From: Geosporobacter ferrireducens
GTDB taxonomy: Bacteria > Bacillota > Clostridia > Peptostreptococcales > Thermotaleaceae
Direction of reading: 5' to 3'
Assembly: GCF_001750685.1 (NCBI RefSeq)
Contig: NZ_CP017269.1
Span: forward strand, 3,141,416 to 3,205,415
Length of the DNA: 64,000 nt
Shown: in pieces, positions 8,084 through 17,143 of the stretch
How the letters are laid out: every line of letters starts with the position of its first letter
How positions within the stretch are numbered: the stretch's first letter is position 1
Notes under the pieces: generated by a model
What the model was told of the DNA's origin: nothing
What the model saw: the letters and a program-made list of their open reading frames with translations, nothing else
Database searches by the model: none
Position numbers and translations under genes: made by a program

Positions 8084-9708
8084 AGCTCTTTTTTCCTTTC
8101 ATTGCCTGAAGGGCTAGGTTTTAGATTTTTTGCTTTTTTGGTTATATTGTTGTTTACAATATGAGGTGATCTTTTCGTGATAGACCAATCAGGAAATCGA
8201 AGTACCCAATCTTTCATATCCTGAAGGCTCAAAGGGGCAAAGGGAACCATGAAAGGAACACCAAAGGATCTTAAAGATGTAAGACTCAATGCGATGATGA
8301 GAGCGCTGGTCATAATGCCATAGATACCCAGTGTTGCTGCCAAAGCCATATTGATAAATCGGATTAATCTTAGGCTTAGTGAAAAATTGTTATAGGGCAT
8401 GGTAAAGGAAAAAATTGCAGTGATAGCCACAATAATGACAACGGTTGGAGAAACCAATCCCGCTTCGACAGCAGCTTGTCCAATGATCAGTGCCCCTACA
8501 ATACTAACTGCTTGTCCCATATGAATTGGAAGGCGAATGCCTGCCTCCCTTAAAGCCTCGAAAGAAAATTCCATGATCAATGCCTCTACAAAGGCGGGAT
8601 AAGGTACACCTGCCTTTGTACCTGCAAGGCTGAGGGCAAGGCGGGTAGGAATCATTTCTTGGTGAAAGGTGGTAAAAGCAATATAAATTGAGGGTAAGAA
8701 TGTGAGGATCAGCGCTCCAAAATACCCTAGAAGCCTATTAAAAGTAGAAAAATAATAATTCTGATAGTAATCTTCCGGAGTAGTAAAAAAATCTGACACA
8801 ATAGCAGGGATAACAATGACAAAGGGTGTGCCGTCATAAACAATGGCCACTCTACCATCTAAAAGCATCGCCTGCACCCTGTCCGGCCGTTCCGTATAGT
8901 AGGTTGTTGGAAACAGATTTACAGGTGAATCAGTGATATACTCCTCAATCATGGAAGAACCCATGATTCCATCCACATCAATTCTTTTTAATCTTCTAAA
9001 CAATTCTTCTACAATAGACAGATCTGCAATATTATCCAGATAAAGGACTTTTACTTCGGATTTGGAGACTCTTCCTAATTGAAGCGCCTTGATCGCAAGA
9101 TGGGGAGATTTAATGCGCCTTCTAATGATAGCAATATTGGTAGCAATATCTTCGACGAAACCCTGCTGAGGTCCCTTCACAACTTTTTCTGTTTTTGGTT
9201 CAGCATGTTTTTTGCCGATGATTTTAGATATATCAATGGATATAGCCTTAGGGAATCCATTGATAAGCAAAATACCATTTCCCTTCAGTATTTCGTCAAT
9301 AGCCATCTCTGCTTGTTGATAAAATGAAATATTGATATTTATCAAGTTTTTTTCAATCAAAGCTGCTGTGTCCGAAGAGAGGACTTTCCTTTCTTCTAGA
9401 GATTTTTCGCCAATACCCAGAGTGAGGGGAGATAATACTGAAGATTCTAGTTCGCTGGTATCTACCAGGCTTTCGATAAATACAACAGCAGCTTTTATAC
9501 TGGGGAGTGTAGTTATCTGAAAGGTCCTAAAGACAATATCATCACTTTCACATAAAAAAGATTGAAGAATGTTAATATTTTTATCTATATCAGCTAAGAA
9601 GTATGTAGGTTCATCTTTTTTAAACTCATTACTTTCAGATTTGTATTTTGTTTTTTTTTCTAATCTATCAACAATACTTTTTAGTAGTCCCAGCATAGAT
9701 TGTTTCAT
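8080..9708 (-). CDS. Spore germination protein, GerA family (A subunit)
   Basis: This 542-aa membrane protein is the A subunit of a germinant receptor. It has a long soluble N-terminal domain (to about 290) and a membrane domain of several helices (about 290-500), with the conserved stretches MEFSFEALREAGIRLP and PYNNFSLSLRLIRF. The start is ATG 9708 after a GGTGTGAG-like site; an upstream in-frame TTG at 9765 is less likely. It heads the minus-strand operon A-C-D and is divergent from the B-subunit permease gene at 9798, an unusual split of the normal A-B-C order. A CATATTA stretch at 9726-9732 (minus) could be a forespore -10 box, but no convincing -35 accompanies it. Confidence 0.93.
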   Translation of the reverse strand: MKQSMLGLLKSIVDRLEKKTKYKSESNEFKKDEPTYFLADIDKNINILQSFLCESDDIVFRTFQITTLPSIKAAVVFIESLVDTSELESSVLSPLTLGIGEKSLEERKVLSSDTAALIEKNLININISFYQQAEMAIDEILKGNGILLINGFPKAISIDISKIIGKKHAEPKTEKVVKGPQQGFVEDIATNIAIIRRRIKSPHLAIKALQLGRVSKSEVKVLYLDNIADLSIVEELFRRLKRIDVDGIMGSSMIEEYITDSPVNLFPTTYYTERPDRVQAMLLDGRVAIVYDGTPFVIVIPAIVSDFFTTPEDYYQNYYFSTFNRLLGYFGALILTFLPSIYIAFTTFHQEMIPTRLALSLAGTKAGVPYPAFVEALIMEFSFEALREAGIRLPIHMGQAVSIVGALIIGQAAVEAGLVSPTVVIIVAITAIFSFTMPYNNFSLSLRLIRFINMALAATLGIYGIMTSALIIALSLTSLRSFGVPFMVPFAPLSLQDMKDWVLRFPDWSITKRSPHIVNNNITKKAKNLKPSPSGNERKKEL

Positions 9709-9797
9709 TCTTCTCACACCTGCCTTAATATGAATATTTTGTACATTTTTTGTTGGAAATATCAAAGACTATCAAAGAGAGAAGGTGATGAAGTATT

Positions 9798-10931
9798 GTG
9801 AACAGTACAGAAGATCAAAATAAAGAAATAATATCTTTTAGGCAGCTTTTCTTGTTGACATTGGCACAACTGGGAGGGGCAGCGATCATCTACCTGCCCG
9901 GAGTGGCAGAGGCAGGAAGAGATGTTTGGATTTCTAACATTGTTGCTTCCATAGTAGGATATATTGTCGTATATAGTCATTATCTACCCCTATCTCTGTG
10001 CCCTAACTGCTCCATGACTGAAACGTTAAATAAATATTGGGGCAGATTTCTGGGAGGATTCGTGAATCTTTATTACTTTTTTTTCTTCTTTATTTTGTGC
10101 TGCTTGATCATATCTGATGTTTTTTATTTTGGAAAGATAACGATGCCTGAAACTCCGGGATATATCTTTATTATATTTTTTCTTATTCCTGCAGTTTATG
10201 CGATAAAGCTGGGACTAGAGACGATTGCTCGACTACTGGAATTTCTTCTGCCTTTGCTTATAGTGATTTACTGCACACTTTTTTTGCTAGTAATGCCGAA
10301 ATTAGACTTTGGGAACCTAATGCCGGTCTTATCAGAAGGAATGAAGCCGGTATTGGCAGGCGCTATCCCGAATATGAACTTTCCCTACGCCCAGATATTG
10401 CCCGTAGCATTTTTTTATAGATATACCAGAAGTGAGTCACGGGGCAGCCGAAAGTTTCTAAAGTCCATCTTTGCAGCAATTTTTATGGCAACTGTACTTC
10501 TTTCTCTGCGATCAATGGCTTCTGTTGCTGCATTTGATGAAGCAACACTAATAACCCTTACTTATCCTCCCTTTAGCACCATCCGATTGATAGAGATCGG
10601 GGATATTCTAGAGAGGCTGGATGCACTGCTATTAGCGGTGTTTTATGGAACTACCTTTATTAAATTTATTTTGACCTATTACGTTATTTGTGAAATTATT
10701 TCAGACTACTTTCAGACAGGGAGGCCGAAAGATTTTTCAATACCGGTTGCAGTTATGATTGGCATATCTATGCCTTTTTTAATCCCCAGATTTGATATTA
10801 TCTTAAAAACAGTAGTACCCTACTTTTTCTCTTCCATACCATTGTTTTTTCCTATACCGCTGCTGATTTTTATAACGATAAAAATAAAAAACAAAGGGAA
10901 AAACAATACACAAGGAGATCCTATGGTATGA
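9798..10931 (+). CDS. Spore germination permease, GerAB family (B subunit)
   Basis: This 377-aa integral membrane protein has about ten membrane helices and belongs to the GerAB/endospore germination permease family, related to amino-acid permeases (APC superfamily) and thought to bind the germinant. The N-terminus (ISFRQLFLLTLAQLGGAAIIYLPG) is typical. It starts at GTG 9798, about 10 bases after GAAGGTGAT. It is transcribed away from the A and C subunit genes but shares their 90-base intergenic region, so the three may be co-regulated in the forespore. Confidence 0.92.
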   Translation: MNSTEDQNKEIISFRQLFLLTLAQLGGAAIIYLPGVAEAGRDVWISNIVASIVGYIVVYSHYLPLSLCPNCSMTETLNKYWGRFLGGFVNLYYFFFFFILCCLIISDVFYFGKITMPETPGYIFIIFFLIPAVYAIKLGLETIARLLEFLLPLLIVIYCTLFLLVMPKLDFGNLMPVLSEGMKPVLAGAIPNMNFPYAQILPVAFFYRYTRSESRGSRKFLKSIFAAIFMATVLLSLRSMASVAAFDEATLITLTYPPFSTIRLIEIGDILERLDALLLAVFYGTTFIKFILTYYVICEIISDYFQTGRPKDFSIPVAVMIGISMPFLIPRFDIILKTVVPYFFSSIPLFFPIPLLIFITIKIKNKGKNNTQGDPMV

Positions 10932-11025
10932 TTTATTTCTTTTTTGAAACCCATTGTATCGAGACGGATCTATCATATAGAATGATTAGCTTTGCATAGA
11001 TCAGAGGAATTTAAAGGAATCGCCT

Positions 11026-11067
11026 AAAAAGATGGCTGATATATTTAATATAGAAGCCATCTTTTTT
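11026..11067 (+). terminator. Terminator after the GerAB-type gene
   Basis: AAAAAGATGGCT (11026-11037) pairs with AGCCATCTTTTTT (11055-11067), giving a stem with a 3' T-run. Confidence 0.8.
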
Positions 11068-11150
11068 AATAAAAGCTATTCTTCCTGAAGACAAAGAATT
11101 GAAAATATGGTAAAGTAAATTTTAACTATATAAATAACACTAAGTATATT

Positions 11151-11281
11151 ACAGTCAGTCACAAAGTAGCGGAGTCAGGGGGACAGTTCGAGCGTCACCG
11201 AAGCATAGCGAAGGTCCGGAGGGAAGACGATGGAACTGTCCCCCTGGCGAAGCGGATGTAATGCACTTTTAGTGTGACTTA
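11151..11281. repeat. Palindromic repeat element (REP/MITE-like)
   Basis: The spacer at 10932-11411 holds no gene. A perfect 14-bp inverted repeat (CAGGGGGACAGTTC at 11176-11189, complement at 11233-11246) encloses 43 bases, and weaker outer arms containing GTCACA/TGTGAC lie at about 11157 and 11273. Palindromes ending in GGGGACAGTTC are, from memory, common dispersed repeats in clostridial genomes, reminiscent of REP sequences mobilised by RAYT transposases. No transposase is nearby. Confidence 0.65.
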
Positions 11282-11411
11282 TATATATGAATGATCTTTA
11301 TTTAACTAGGCAGGGTTAAAAAGAAAAATCATAGAATAAGAGTTGGATAGGCTTGAAGGCCTGCCGCAGTATAGAAGCCCTTATGTGATTTGTCAAAGGA
11401 GTGAAACGGAT

Positions 11412-12347
11412 ATGAGCAAATATCAAACTTGGTTTCTGCTAGTGATTTGTAATTTATTTTGGGCAGGAAATTATGTGTTTGGAAAATATGTAGTAGCAGA
11501 AATGAGTCCTCTGTGGATTACATTTTCCCGGTGGGCGGTGGCATCCGTTATTTTATTGACCATAGCTCATTTTCATGAGAAGCCTGATTGGAGGGCTGTA
11601 TTAAAACAGTGGCCTGCATTAGTTGTATTGGGACTGCTAGGATTTGTCGGCTATAACATGGTCCTTTATTCAGCCTTGGATTATACTTCTTCAACAAATG
11701 CTGCGCTGGTAAGTGCTCTAGGACCTGGCATGATTGCAATATTTTCTCTGTATATGCTGAAAGAGAAAATCTCAAAAATCCAGGTTAGCGGCATAGGGGT
11801 TTCCCTGATCGGTGTACTGGCAGTACTGACTGGGGGGAACCTAACACGGGTGTTTCAAACTGCATATAATCGGGGAGATTTACTCATGCTGGCAGCTGTG
11901 CTAATGTGGACCTTATATTCTGTTATGGGGAAGCAGCTCAAGGAAGTACCCCCCATTACCGCTACGGCAGTGTCAGCTTTTTTATCCGCCATTATGATGG
12001 CTCCCTTTGCCATTGTCCAGGGAATTGATATGGGAAACATTAGTTCTTTGGCAATTATAGGAATTCTGTATATGATTATCTTTCCCTCTGTAGGCTCATT
12101 TGTTTTCTGGAATATGTCCGTACGGGAAATCGGTGCTACTCAGGCAGGAATATTTTTAAACTTAATTCCTGTTTTTACAGCCCTGATTAGCTGGATCCTT
12201 GGAGAACCGGTGACGGCATCGCAATTCGGAGGAGGGCTTCTTGTTTTTATTGGCGTATATTTAACAACGGGTATGCTGGAACGAAGGCTGGCAGCCAAAA
12301 GAGAATTAGAGAATCAAAAAACCTCAAGGAATCAAAATAAAGCTTAG
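11412..12347 (+). CDS. EamA/DMT-family transporter
   Basis: This 311-aa protein has about ten membrane helices in two EamA repeats, as in drug/metabolite transporters that export amino acids or other small metabolites. Typical stretches are FWAGNYVFGKYVVAEMSP at the N-terminus and SVGSFVFWNMSVREIGATQA in the second repeat. The start is ATG 11412, 10 bases after AAGGAG; the upstream in-frame TTG has no ribosome site. Substrate unknown. It is not tightly linked to the neighbours. Confidence 0.9.
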   Translation: MSKYQTWFLLVICNLFWAGNYVFGKYVVAEMSPLWITFSRWAVASVILLTIAHFHEKPDWRAVLKQWPALVVLGLLGFVGYNMVLYSALDYTSSTNAALVSALGPGMIAIFSLYMLKEKISKIQVSGIGVSLIGVLAVLTGGNLTRVFQTAYNRGDLLMLAAVLMWTLYSVMGKQLKEVPPITATAVSAFLSAIMMAPFAIVQGIDMGNISSLAIIGILYMIIFPSVGSFVFWNMSVREIGATQAGIFLNLIPVFTALISWILGEPVTASQFGGGLLVFIGVYLTTGMLERRLAAKRELENQKTSRNQNKA

Positions 12348-12389
12348 AGAGATAATAAAAGAAAATAAGCTTTTCAGGAGGATAAGAAT

Positions 12390-12659
12390 ATGGCAGGACT
12401 TACAGATGCGATAGAACGAATTAAAGTCTTAGAATGTCCAACAGGAGAATTAGAATCCAGAATTACTGAAATCCTTGAGGATTATGAAGCTGCGAATCAG
12501 GAGACCGTTACAGTAAATAGAGTCAAAGGACTGGATAAGAATGGTGCAGAAGCCTATAAAGCACAAATCTCGGGGAAACAAGAGGAATCTATTTTAATCT
12601 TGGTGAAAGCAGGGTTCGATGATTATGTGGCAAAGGTTGTGGATGTATATACACATTAG
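12390..12659 (+). CDS. Hypothetical protein, 89 aa
   Basis: This small acidic, soluble protein is not recognised. The start is well supported by AGGAGGATAAGAAT before the ATG. It looks like an alpha/beta protein with an amphipathic N-terminal helix (residues 2-30) and no cysteine-based metal site beyond a single Cys. It lies 42 bases after the EamA transporter and may be co-transcribed; a terminator follows directly. Confidence 0.7.
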   Translation: MAGLTDAIERIKVLECPTGELESRITEILEDYEAANQETVTVNRVKGLDKNGAEAYKAQISGKQEESILILVKAGFDDYVAKVVDVYTH

Positions 12660-12670
12660 ATATGAAGCTA

Positions 12671-12710
12671 TGAGTCAAAGAGAAAAATTCTTTTTGACTC
12701 ACTTTGTTTT
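12671..12710 (+). terminator. Intrinsic terminator
   Basis: TGAGTCAAA (12671-12679) pairs with TTTGACTCA (12693-12701), followed by a T-rich run. Confidence 0.65.
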
Positions 12711-12767
12711 GTAGTACAATATTCTTATAAGAAATCAGAAGAAAAATCTGTTTGCGGAGGATGAAAT

Positions 12768-13523
12768 ATGAAATTAATTTCTTGGAATGTAAATGGGCTG
12801 AGAGCCTGTGTAGAGAAAGGGTTTTTAGAATATTTTAAAGATGTTGATGCAGATATGTTCTGTGTTCAGGAAACCAAGCTTCAGGAAGGGCAAATTCAAC
12901 TCAATCTGGAAGGTTATGAACAATATTGGAATTATGCAGTGAAAAAAGGTTACTCGGGAACAGCCATATTTACAAAGAAAAAGCCTCTATCGGTGCAATA
13001 TGGTGTAGGAATTGCCGAACATGAGTTGGAGGGAAGAGTTATTACTTTAGAGTTTGAAGAATTCTATTTGGTAAATGTATATACGCCAAATGCTCAACGT
13101 GAGTTGGCAAGACTCGATTACAGAATGGTTTGGGAGGATGTTTTTAGAAATTACCTGAAGGAATTGGACAGGATAAAGCCGGTTATTCTATGTGGTGATT
13201 TAAATGTTGCCCATAAGGAAATCGATCTAAAAAATCCAAAAACCAATAGAAGAAATGCGGGTTTTACAGATGAAGAACGGGAAAAAATGACAGCATTATT
13301 GGAAGCTGGTTTTATAGATACATTCAGATATTTTTATCCAGACCAGAAAGATGCTTATACGTGGTGGTCCTATATGGGACGGGCAAGGGCGAAGAATGTG
13401 GGTTGGAGAATTGACTATTTTATTGTATCTGAAAAATTAAAGGATAAATTAATAGATGCACAGATCCATTCAAGTATTATAGGCAGCGACCATTGTCCAG
13501 TAGTGCTGGAAATGAATATATAA
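12768..13523 (+). CDS. exoA: Exodeoxyribonuclease III (AP endonuclease)
   Basis: This 251-aa enzyme cleaves abasic sites and removes 3'-blocking groups in base-excision repair, and has 3'-5' exonuclease activity. Family motifs are all present: the start MKLISWNVNGLRAC, CVQETKLQ (catalytic Glu), LVNVYTPNA, GDLNVAHKEIDL, WRIDYF and the terminal SDHCPV (catalytic His). The length is normal for bacterial ExoA/Xth. GGAGG precedes the ATG. It appears to be a single-gene unit. Confidence 0.96.
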   Translation: MKLISWNVNGLRACVEKGFLEYFKDVDADMFCVQETKLQEGQIQLNLEGYEQYWNYAVKKGYSGTAIFTKKKPLSVQYGVGIAEHELEGRVITLEFEEFYLVNVYTPNAQRELARLDYRMVWEDVFRNYLKELDRIKPVILCGDLNVAHKEIDLKNPKTNRRNAGFTDEEREKMTALLEAGFIDTFRYFYPDQKDAYTWWSYMGRARAKNVGWRIDYFIVSEKLKDKLIDAQIHSSIIGSDHCPVVLEMNI

Positions 13524-13589
13524 AAAGAGAGGTTCTAAGGGGAGTCAGACGGGCATGTAAGGTAAGCCTGAGGGATAGGGGGTTGGAAA

Positions 13590-15521
13590 ATGGAAAAAAT
13601 TGCAGCCCATAGGTTTATTGAAAGGTACGAAATTCATAGAAGTCTAGTAGAGGACTCTCATAAGCGATCTGAGGACTATGGAGTAAAAAAGGATACAACA
13701 TATATCCCCGATGGCTTTAAAGGAAAAAGGTTAGAGGAGTTACTGCTGGAGAATGAAGAACTATTGAGAATATCAAAGCCGATCACAGAGACCCTATACA
13801 ATTATGTAAAAGATACGGGATTCTTCCTGGAAGTCATTGATAAGAACGGCATTATTCTCAATATTATCGGGGATGATGACATTGAGAAAAGATCTCTGGA
13901 TATGAATATGATTGTGGGGACGGATATGAGTGAAAAAAGTGCGGGCACCAATGCTATTTCTCTTGCCCTACAAGAGGATTGCCCAATTCAATTGGTTGGA
14001 GAAGAGCACTATCTAGAAATTTTTCATCAATTTACTTGCTCTGCTGCAGTCGTACATAACGAAGAGAGAAATATTATTGGCTGCATTAATCTTACCGGTT
14101 GGTCCAATCGGGTTCATAAGCATACCTTGGCTTTGGTGGTTGCAGCAGTAAGGTCTATTGAAAATCAGATAAAGGTAGGCAGAAAACAGAATGAGTTAAC
14201 GGAGGCTTATAACTATACCAATACCATCATGAATTCTCTAGATATAGGGATTCTAGCTGTAGATTTCGACGGAAGGATTAAGCTGATTAATTATGCCGCT
14301 TGCAAGATGATCAATATATATAAAGAAGAGGCTGTAGGACATAATATATTTCAGCTCATCGAAGATGGAATGGAACTGCGAAGGCTGCTGGTCAAGGGGA
14401 AGCAGGTTGAAAACAAGGAAATAAATATTGTTATAAGCGGTAGAACAAAGAAATTCGTTCTTAGTTCCAACCAAAGCTATGACAAAAATCATAAACTGTC
14501 AGGATATATTATTATTTTAAAGGACATAAGAACAGTCTTTAAATTAGTTAACCAGTATGTTGGAATGACTGCACAGTATGATTTTGACATGATCATAGGA
14601 AAGAGTCCAGAACTCCTGCAGGTAAAGGAATATGCCAAGAAGGTATCAAAGAGTCCTTCAACCATATTGATTCAAGGGGAAAGCGGAACCGGGAAAGAGC
14701 TTCTGGCCCAAGCCATTCATAACAACAGCGATAGAGCACATAACAGTTTTGTAGCGATAAACTGCGGAGCTATACCCAATAGTCTTATAGAGAGCGAATT
14801 GTTTGGATACGTGGAAGGGGCTTTTACGGGAGCGAGAAAAGGTGGATATTCAGGGAAATTGGCTCTGGCAGACAAAGGAACCCTATTCCTAGATGAAATT
14901 GGAGAAATGCCTCTCCATATGCAGGTACATCTGCTTCGATTTCTTCAAGAGGGAAGAATCACGAGATTAGGGGATAATAAGGTAATTTATTTGGATGTCC
15001 GGATAATAGCAGCAACCAATAAGGATTTAAAGGAAGAAGTAAAAATGGGAAGATTCCGAGAAGATTTATATTATCGGTTAAGTGTTATTCCTATCTATCT
15101 GCCTCCTTTACGTGACAGGTCTGGAGATATTGGCCTTTTAATAGAATATTTTTTAAGAAACAAAGCGATTTCTCTAAGAAAGGAAATCCCACAAATCAAA
15201 GGGGCCCTATATAAAAAATTGCTGGCCTACCATTGGCCGGGAAACATCAGGGAATTGGAAAATTGTATTGAAAATATTGTTAACTTTGATGGAGAAATGT
15301 CATTCGCAATTGATGCGGATAATTTGGCAGACAGCCAACCTCAGGAAGCTGCGTATATACAAGAGGATAGACTTCAATCCCTAGAAAGTATTGAAAAAGA
15401 AGCCATCAAAAACTGCTTGCATGCATGTAATCAAAACTACTCCATGGCTGCCAAAATTCTTGGGATAACCAGATCAACATTATATGCGAAGATAAAGAAA
15501 TATAAAATAGAGAGTGCATAA
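13590..15521 (+). CDS. Sigma-54-dependent activator, AcoR-like (GAF-PAS-AAA-FIS)
   Basis: This 643-aa activator has an AcoR-type N-terminal sensor (GAF, about 70-195, with GTNAISLAL), a PAS domain (about 208-320), an AAA+ domain with Walker A GESGTGKE (about 362) and an intact sigma-54 contact loop GAFTGA (about 410), and a FIS-type helix-turn-helix (about 607-640). It should bind an upstream palindrome and drive RNA polymerase-sigma-54 at the -24/-12 promoter at 15643-15660, which precedes the iron alcohol dehydrogenase gene. The inducer is probably a fermentation substrate or product such as an alcohol, aldehyde or diol; this is inference from the neighbour. Confidence 0.92.
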   Translation: MEKIAAHRFIERYEIHRSLVEDSHKRSEDYGVKKDTTYIPDGFKGKRLEELLLENEELLRISKPITETLYNYVKDTGFFLEVIDKNGIILNIIGDDDIEKRSLDMNMIVGTDMSEKSAGTNAISLALQEDCPIQLVGEEHYLEIFHQFTCSAAVVHNEERNIIGCINLTGWSNRVHKHTLALVVAAVRSIENQIKVGRKQNELTEAYNYTNTIMNSLDIGILAVDFDGRIKLINYAACKMINIYKEEAVGHNIFQLIEDGMELRRLLVKGKQVENKEINIVISGRTKKFVLSSNQSYDKNHKLSGYIIILKDIRTVFKLVNQYVGMTAQYDFDMIIGKSPELLQVKEYAKKVSKSPSTILIQGESGTGKELLAQAIHNNSDRAHNSFVAINCGAIPNSLIESELFGYVEGAFTGARKGGYSGKLALADKGTLFLDEIGEMPLHMQVHLLRFLQEGRITRLGDNKVIYLDVRIIAATNKDLKEEVKMGRFREDLYYRLSVIPIYLPPLRDRSGDIGLLIEYFLRNKAISLRKEIPQIKGALYKKLLAYHWPGNIRELENCIENIVNFDGEMSFAIDADNLADSQPQEAAYIQEDRLQSLESIEKEAIKNCLHACNQNYSMAAKILGITRSTLYAKIKKYKIESA

Positions 15522-15530
15522 TATTTAGAC

Positions 15531-15585
15531 AATGTTTAAATTTTAGACATATACTTGCGAAAGATATGTATGATATTTAAACATT
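15531..15585 (+). promoter_or_regulatory. Palindromic candidate enhancer site (UAS) for the sigma-54 activator
   Basis: An imperfect 55-bp palindrome is centred at 15558: AATGTTTAAAT at 15531-15541 mirrors 15575-15585 exactly, and ACATAT at 15547 mirrors ATATGT at 15564. It lies about 60-110 bases upstream of the -24/-12 promoter, where enhancer sites for FIS-type activators are usually found. Confidence 0.55.
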
Positions 15586-15642
15586 TTTATTTTTAGAAAA
15601 TAAAAGAGCTCTCATCAATTGCGGAAATAAGAACTTCTTCAA

Positions 15643-15660
15643 TTGGCATTATTATTGCTT
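15643..15660 (+). promoter_or_regulatory. Sigma-54 (-24/-12) promoter of the alcohol dehydrogenase
   Basis: TTGGCATTATTATTGCTT has the invariant GG and GC separated by exactly 10 bases, near the consensus TGGCAC-N5-TTGC. It lies just upstream of the dehydrogenase and downstream of a sigma-54 activator gene. Confidence 0.82.
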
Positions 15661-15695
15661 TATATTCTATTAAATATAGAATGAGGAGTGATGAA

Positions 15696-16850
15696 ATGTT
15701 ACAGGCAAGAAGAATGTATATTCCGCCGTTAGCCTTGCTTGGCCCTGGATGTGTCAAGGAAATTGGGCCGGAAATCAAAAAAATGAAGGTTGGGAAAGCG
15801 CTTATCGTGACAGACCAGGTACTGTTGGACATTGGGGTAGCACAAGCGGTATTGAAGATCTTGGATGAAAGTCAGATTGAATATGTAGTGTTTTCAGATG
15901 TAAAACCCAATCCAACCACAAAAAATGTATACAATGGATTGGAAGTATTAAAAGAGAACAAATGTGACTTTGTAATATCCATCGGTGGAGGCTCTCCTCA
16001 GGATTGTGCTAAGGGAATTGCCATACTTGCAACAAACCCCGGAGATCTAAGGGCTTATGAGGGTGTCAACAAAACAGAAAACAGAGGATTGCCGATTGTT
16101 GCGGTCAATACAACCGCAGGGACAGCCAGCGAAGCAACGATTAATTATGTTATAACCGATGAGGATAGAAAAGTAAAAATGGTACTGGTAGACACCAATA
16201 GTCTGGCATCCATAGCGGTGAATGATCCGGAACTCATGGTGAAAATGCCTAAGTCTTTAACGGCAGCTACGGGAATGGATGCGCTAACCCATGCAATAGA
16301 AGGGTACTTGACCCAGGGGGCTTCCTTATTAACGGATGCATTAAATTTAGAATCCATTAGAATTATTGCCTCCAGTTTAAGAGATGCAGTTAAAGATGGC
16401 GGGGATTTGGAGGCCAGAAGCAAGATGGCTTACGGGCAATACATAACAGGGATGGCCTTTAGCAATTGTGGTCTGGGAATTGTACATTCTATGGCCCATC
16501 AATTAGGAGGCCTTTATGATTTGCCTCACGGTGTTTGCAATGCGGTGCTGCTGCCCCATGTTGTAAAATATAACGCTTCGGCTGTAGGGGATAAGTTGAG
16601 AAATGTAGCAATAGCTATGGGAGAGCCGGTAGAGGGTTTGTCTGTGGAAGCAGCGAATTCAGTTGCCATCAGCGCCATTGAAAAGCTTTCAAAGGATGTG
16701 GGAATTCCATCAGGATTAGCAGAGCTTGGTGTACGAGAAGATGATTTGGAGACGATGGCAGATATGGCCCTTGCAGATGCATGTACTCCGGGTAATCCTA
16801 AGACTCCGAGCAAAGAAGATATTATTGCTATTTATAAAGGTGCATTATAG
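15696..16850 (+). CDS. Iron-containing alcohol dehydrogenase
   Basis: This 384-aa NAD(P)-dependent group III dehydrogenase resembles DhaT (1,3-propanediol dehydrogenase) and related butanol/ethanol dehydrogenases. It has the dinucleotide-binding GGGSPQDCAKG, NTTAGTASE, and metal-binding histidines in DALTHAIEGY and HSMAHQLGGLYDLPHG. The start is ATG 15696, 7 bases after GAGGAG; an upstream in-frame ATG at 15681 precedes that site. Transcription from the sigma-54 promoter indicates substrate-induced expression. The exact substrate cannot be read from the sequence. Confidence 0.92.
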   Translation: MLQARRMYIPPLALLGPGCVKEIGPEIKKMKVGKALIVTDQVLLDIGVAQAVLKILDESQIEYVVFSDVKPNPTTKNVYNGLEVLKENKCDFVISIGGGSPQDCAKGIAILATNPGDLRAYEGVNKTENRGLPIVAVNTTAGTASEATINYVITDEDRKVKMVLVDTNSLASIAVNDPELMVKMPKSLTAATGMDALTHAIEGYLTQGASLLTDALNLESIRIIASSLRDAVKDGGDLEARSKMAYGQYITGMAFSNCGLGIVHSMAHQLGGLYDLPHGVCNAVLLPHVVKYNASAVGDKLRNVAIAMGEPVEGLSVEAANSVAISAIEKLSKDVGIPSGLAELGVREDDLETMADMALADACTPGNPKTPSKEDIIAIYKGAL

Positions 16851-16852
16851 AT

Positions 16853-16951
16853 TTATAGATATGTGACTGTGAAATTTAATATTTCTCGGAACGGTGAGGG
16901 CATCGTTTTCTACGTAAACATAAATAGGGATTCTCAATCACATAGCCATAA
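16853..16951. repeat. MITE-like element, copy A (~99 bp)
   Basis: Imperfect terminal inverted repeats (about 17 of 23 matching; core ATGTGA/TCACAT) at 16853-16875 and 16929-16951 bound a centre containing GGAACGGTGAGGGCATCGTT, which resembles the centres of the repeats at 20289 and 20419. There is no coding capacity. Confidence 0.6.
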
Positions 16952-16981
16952 GTGCAGAATACGCTAACCTGTTAAGCATCT

Positions 16982-17020
16982 AGACAGACGATTTCTAAAA
17001 GAAGTAGTCTGTCTTTTTTT
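16982..17020 (+). terminator. Terminator after the dehydrogenase/MITE
   Basis: AGACAGAC (16982-16989) pairs with GTCTGTCT (17007-17014), followed by seven T. Confidence 0.75.
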
Positions 17021-17143
17021 AATTAAAATGAAAATTTTGGAGGAAATAGTCTTTTTTTGCCGAAGGATATATATATAAGATTTTTTGAAAGCTGATTGAC
17101 AAGTAGTTAGAGTGAAGAATCCGTTAGGAGGGATTGCAGATTT

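Noticed and set aside
9726-9732. SigG-type promoter for the gerA-type operon
   Set aside because: CATATTA on the minus strand is a fair -10, but the -35 position has no matching sequence, so I did not list it as a promoter.
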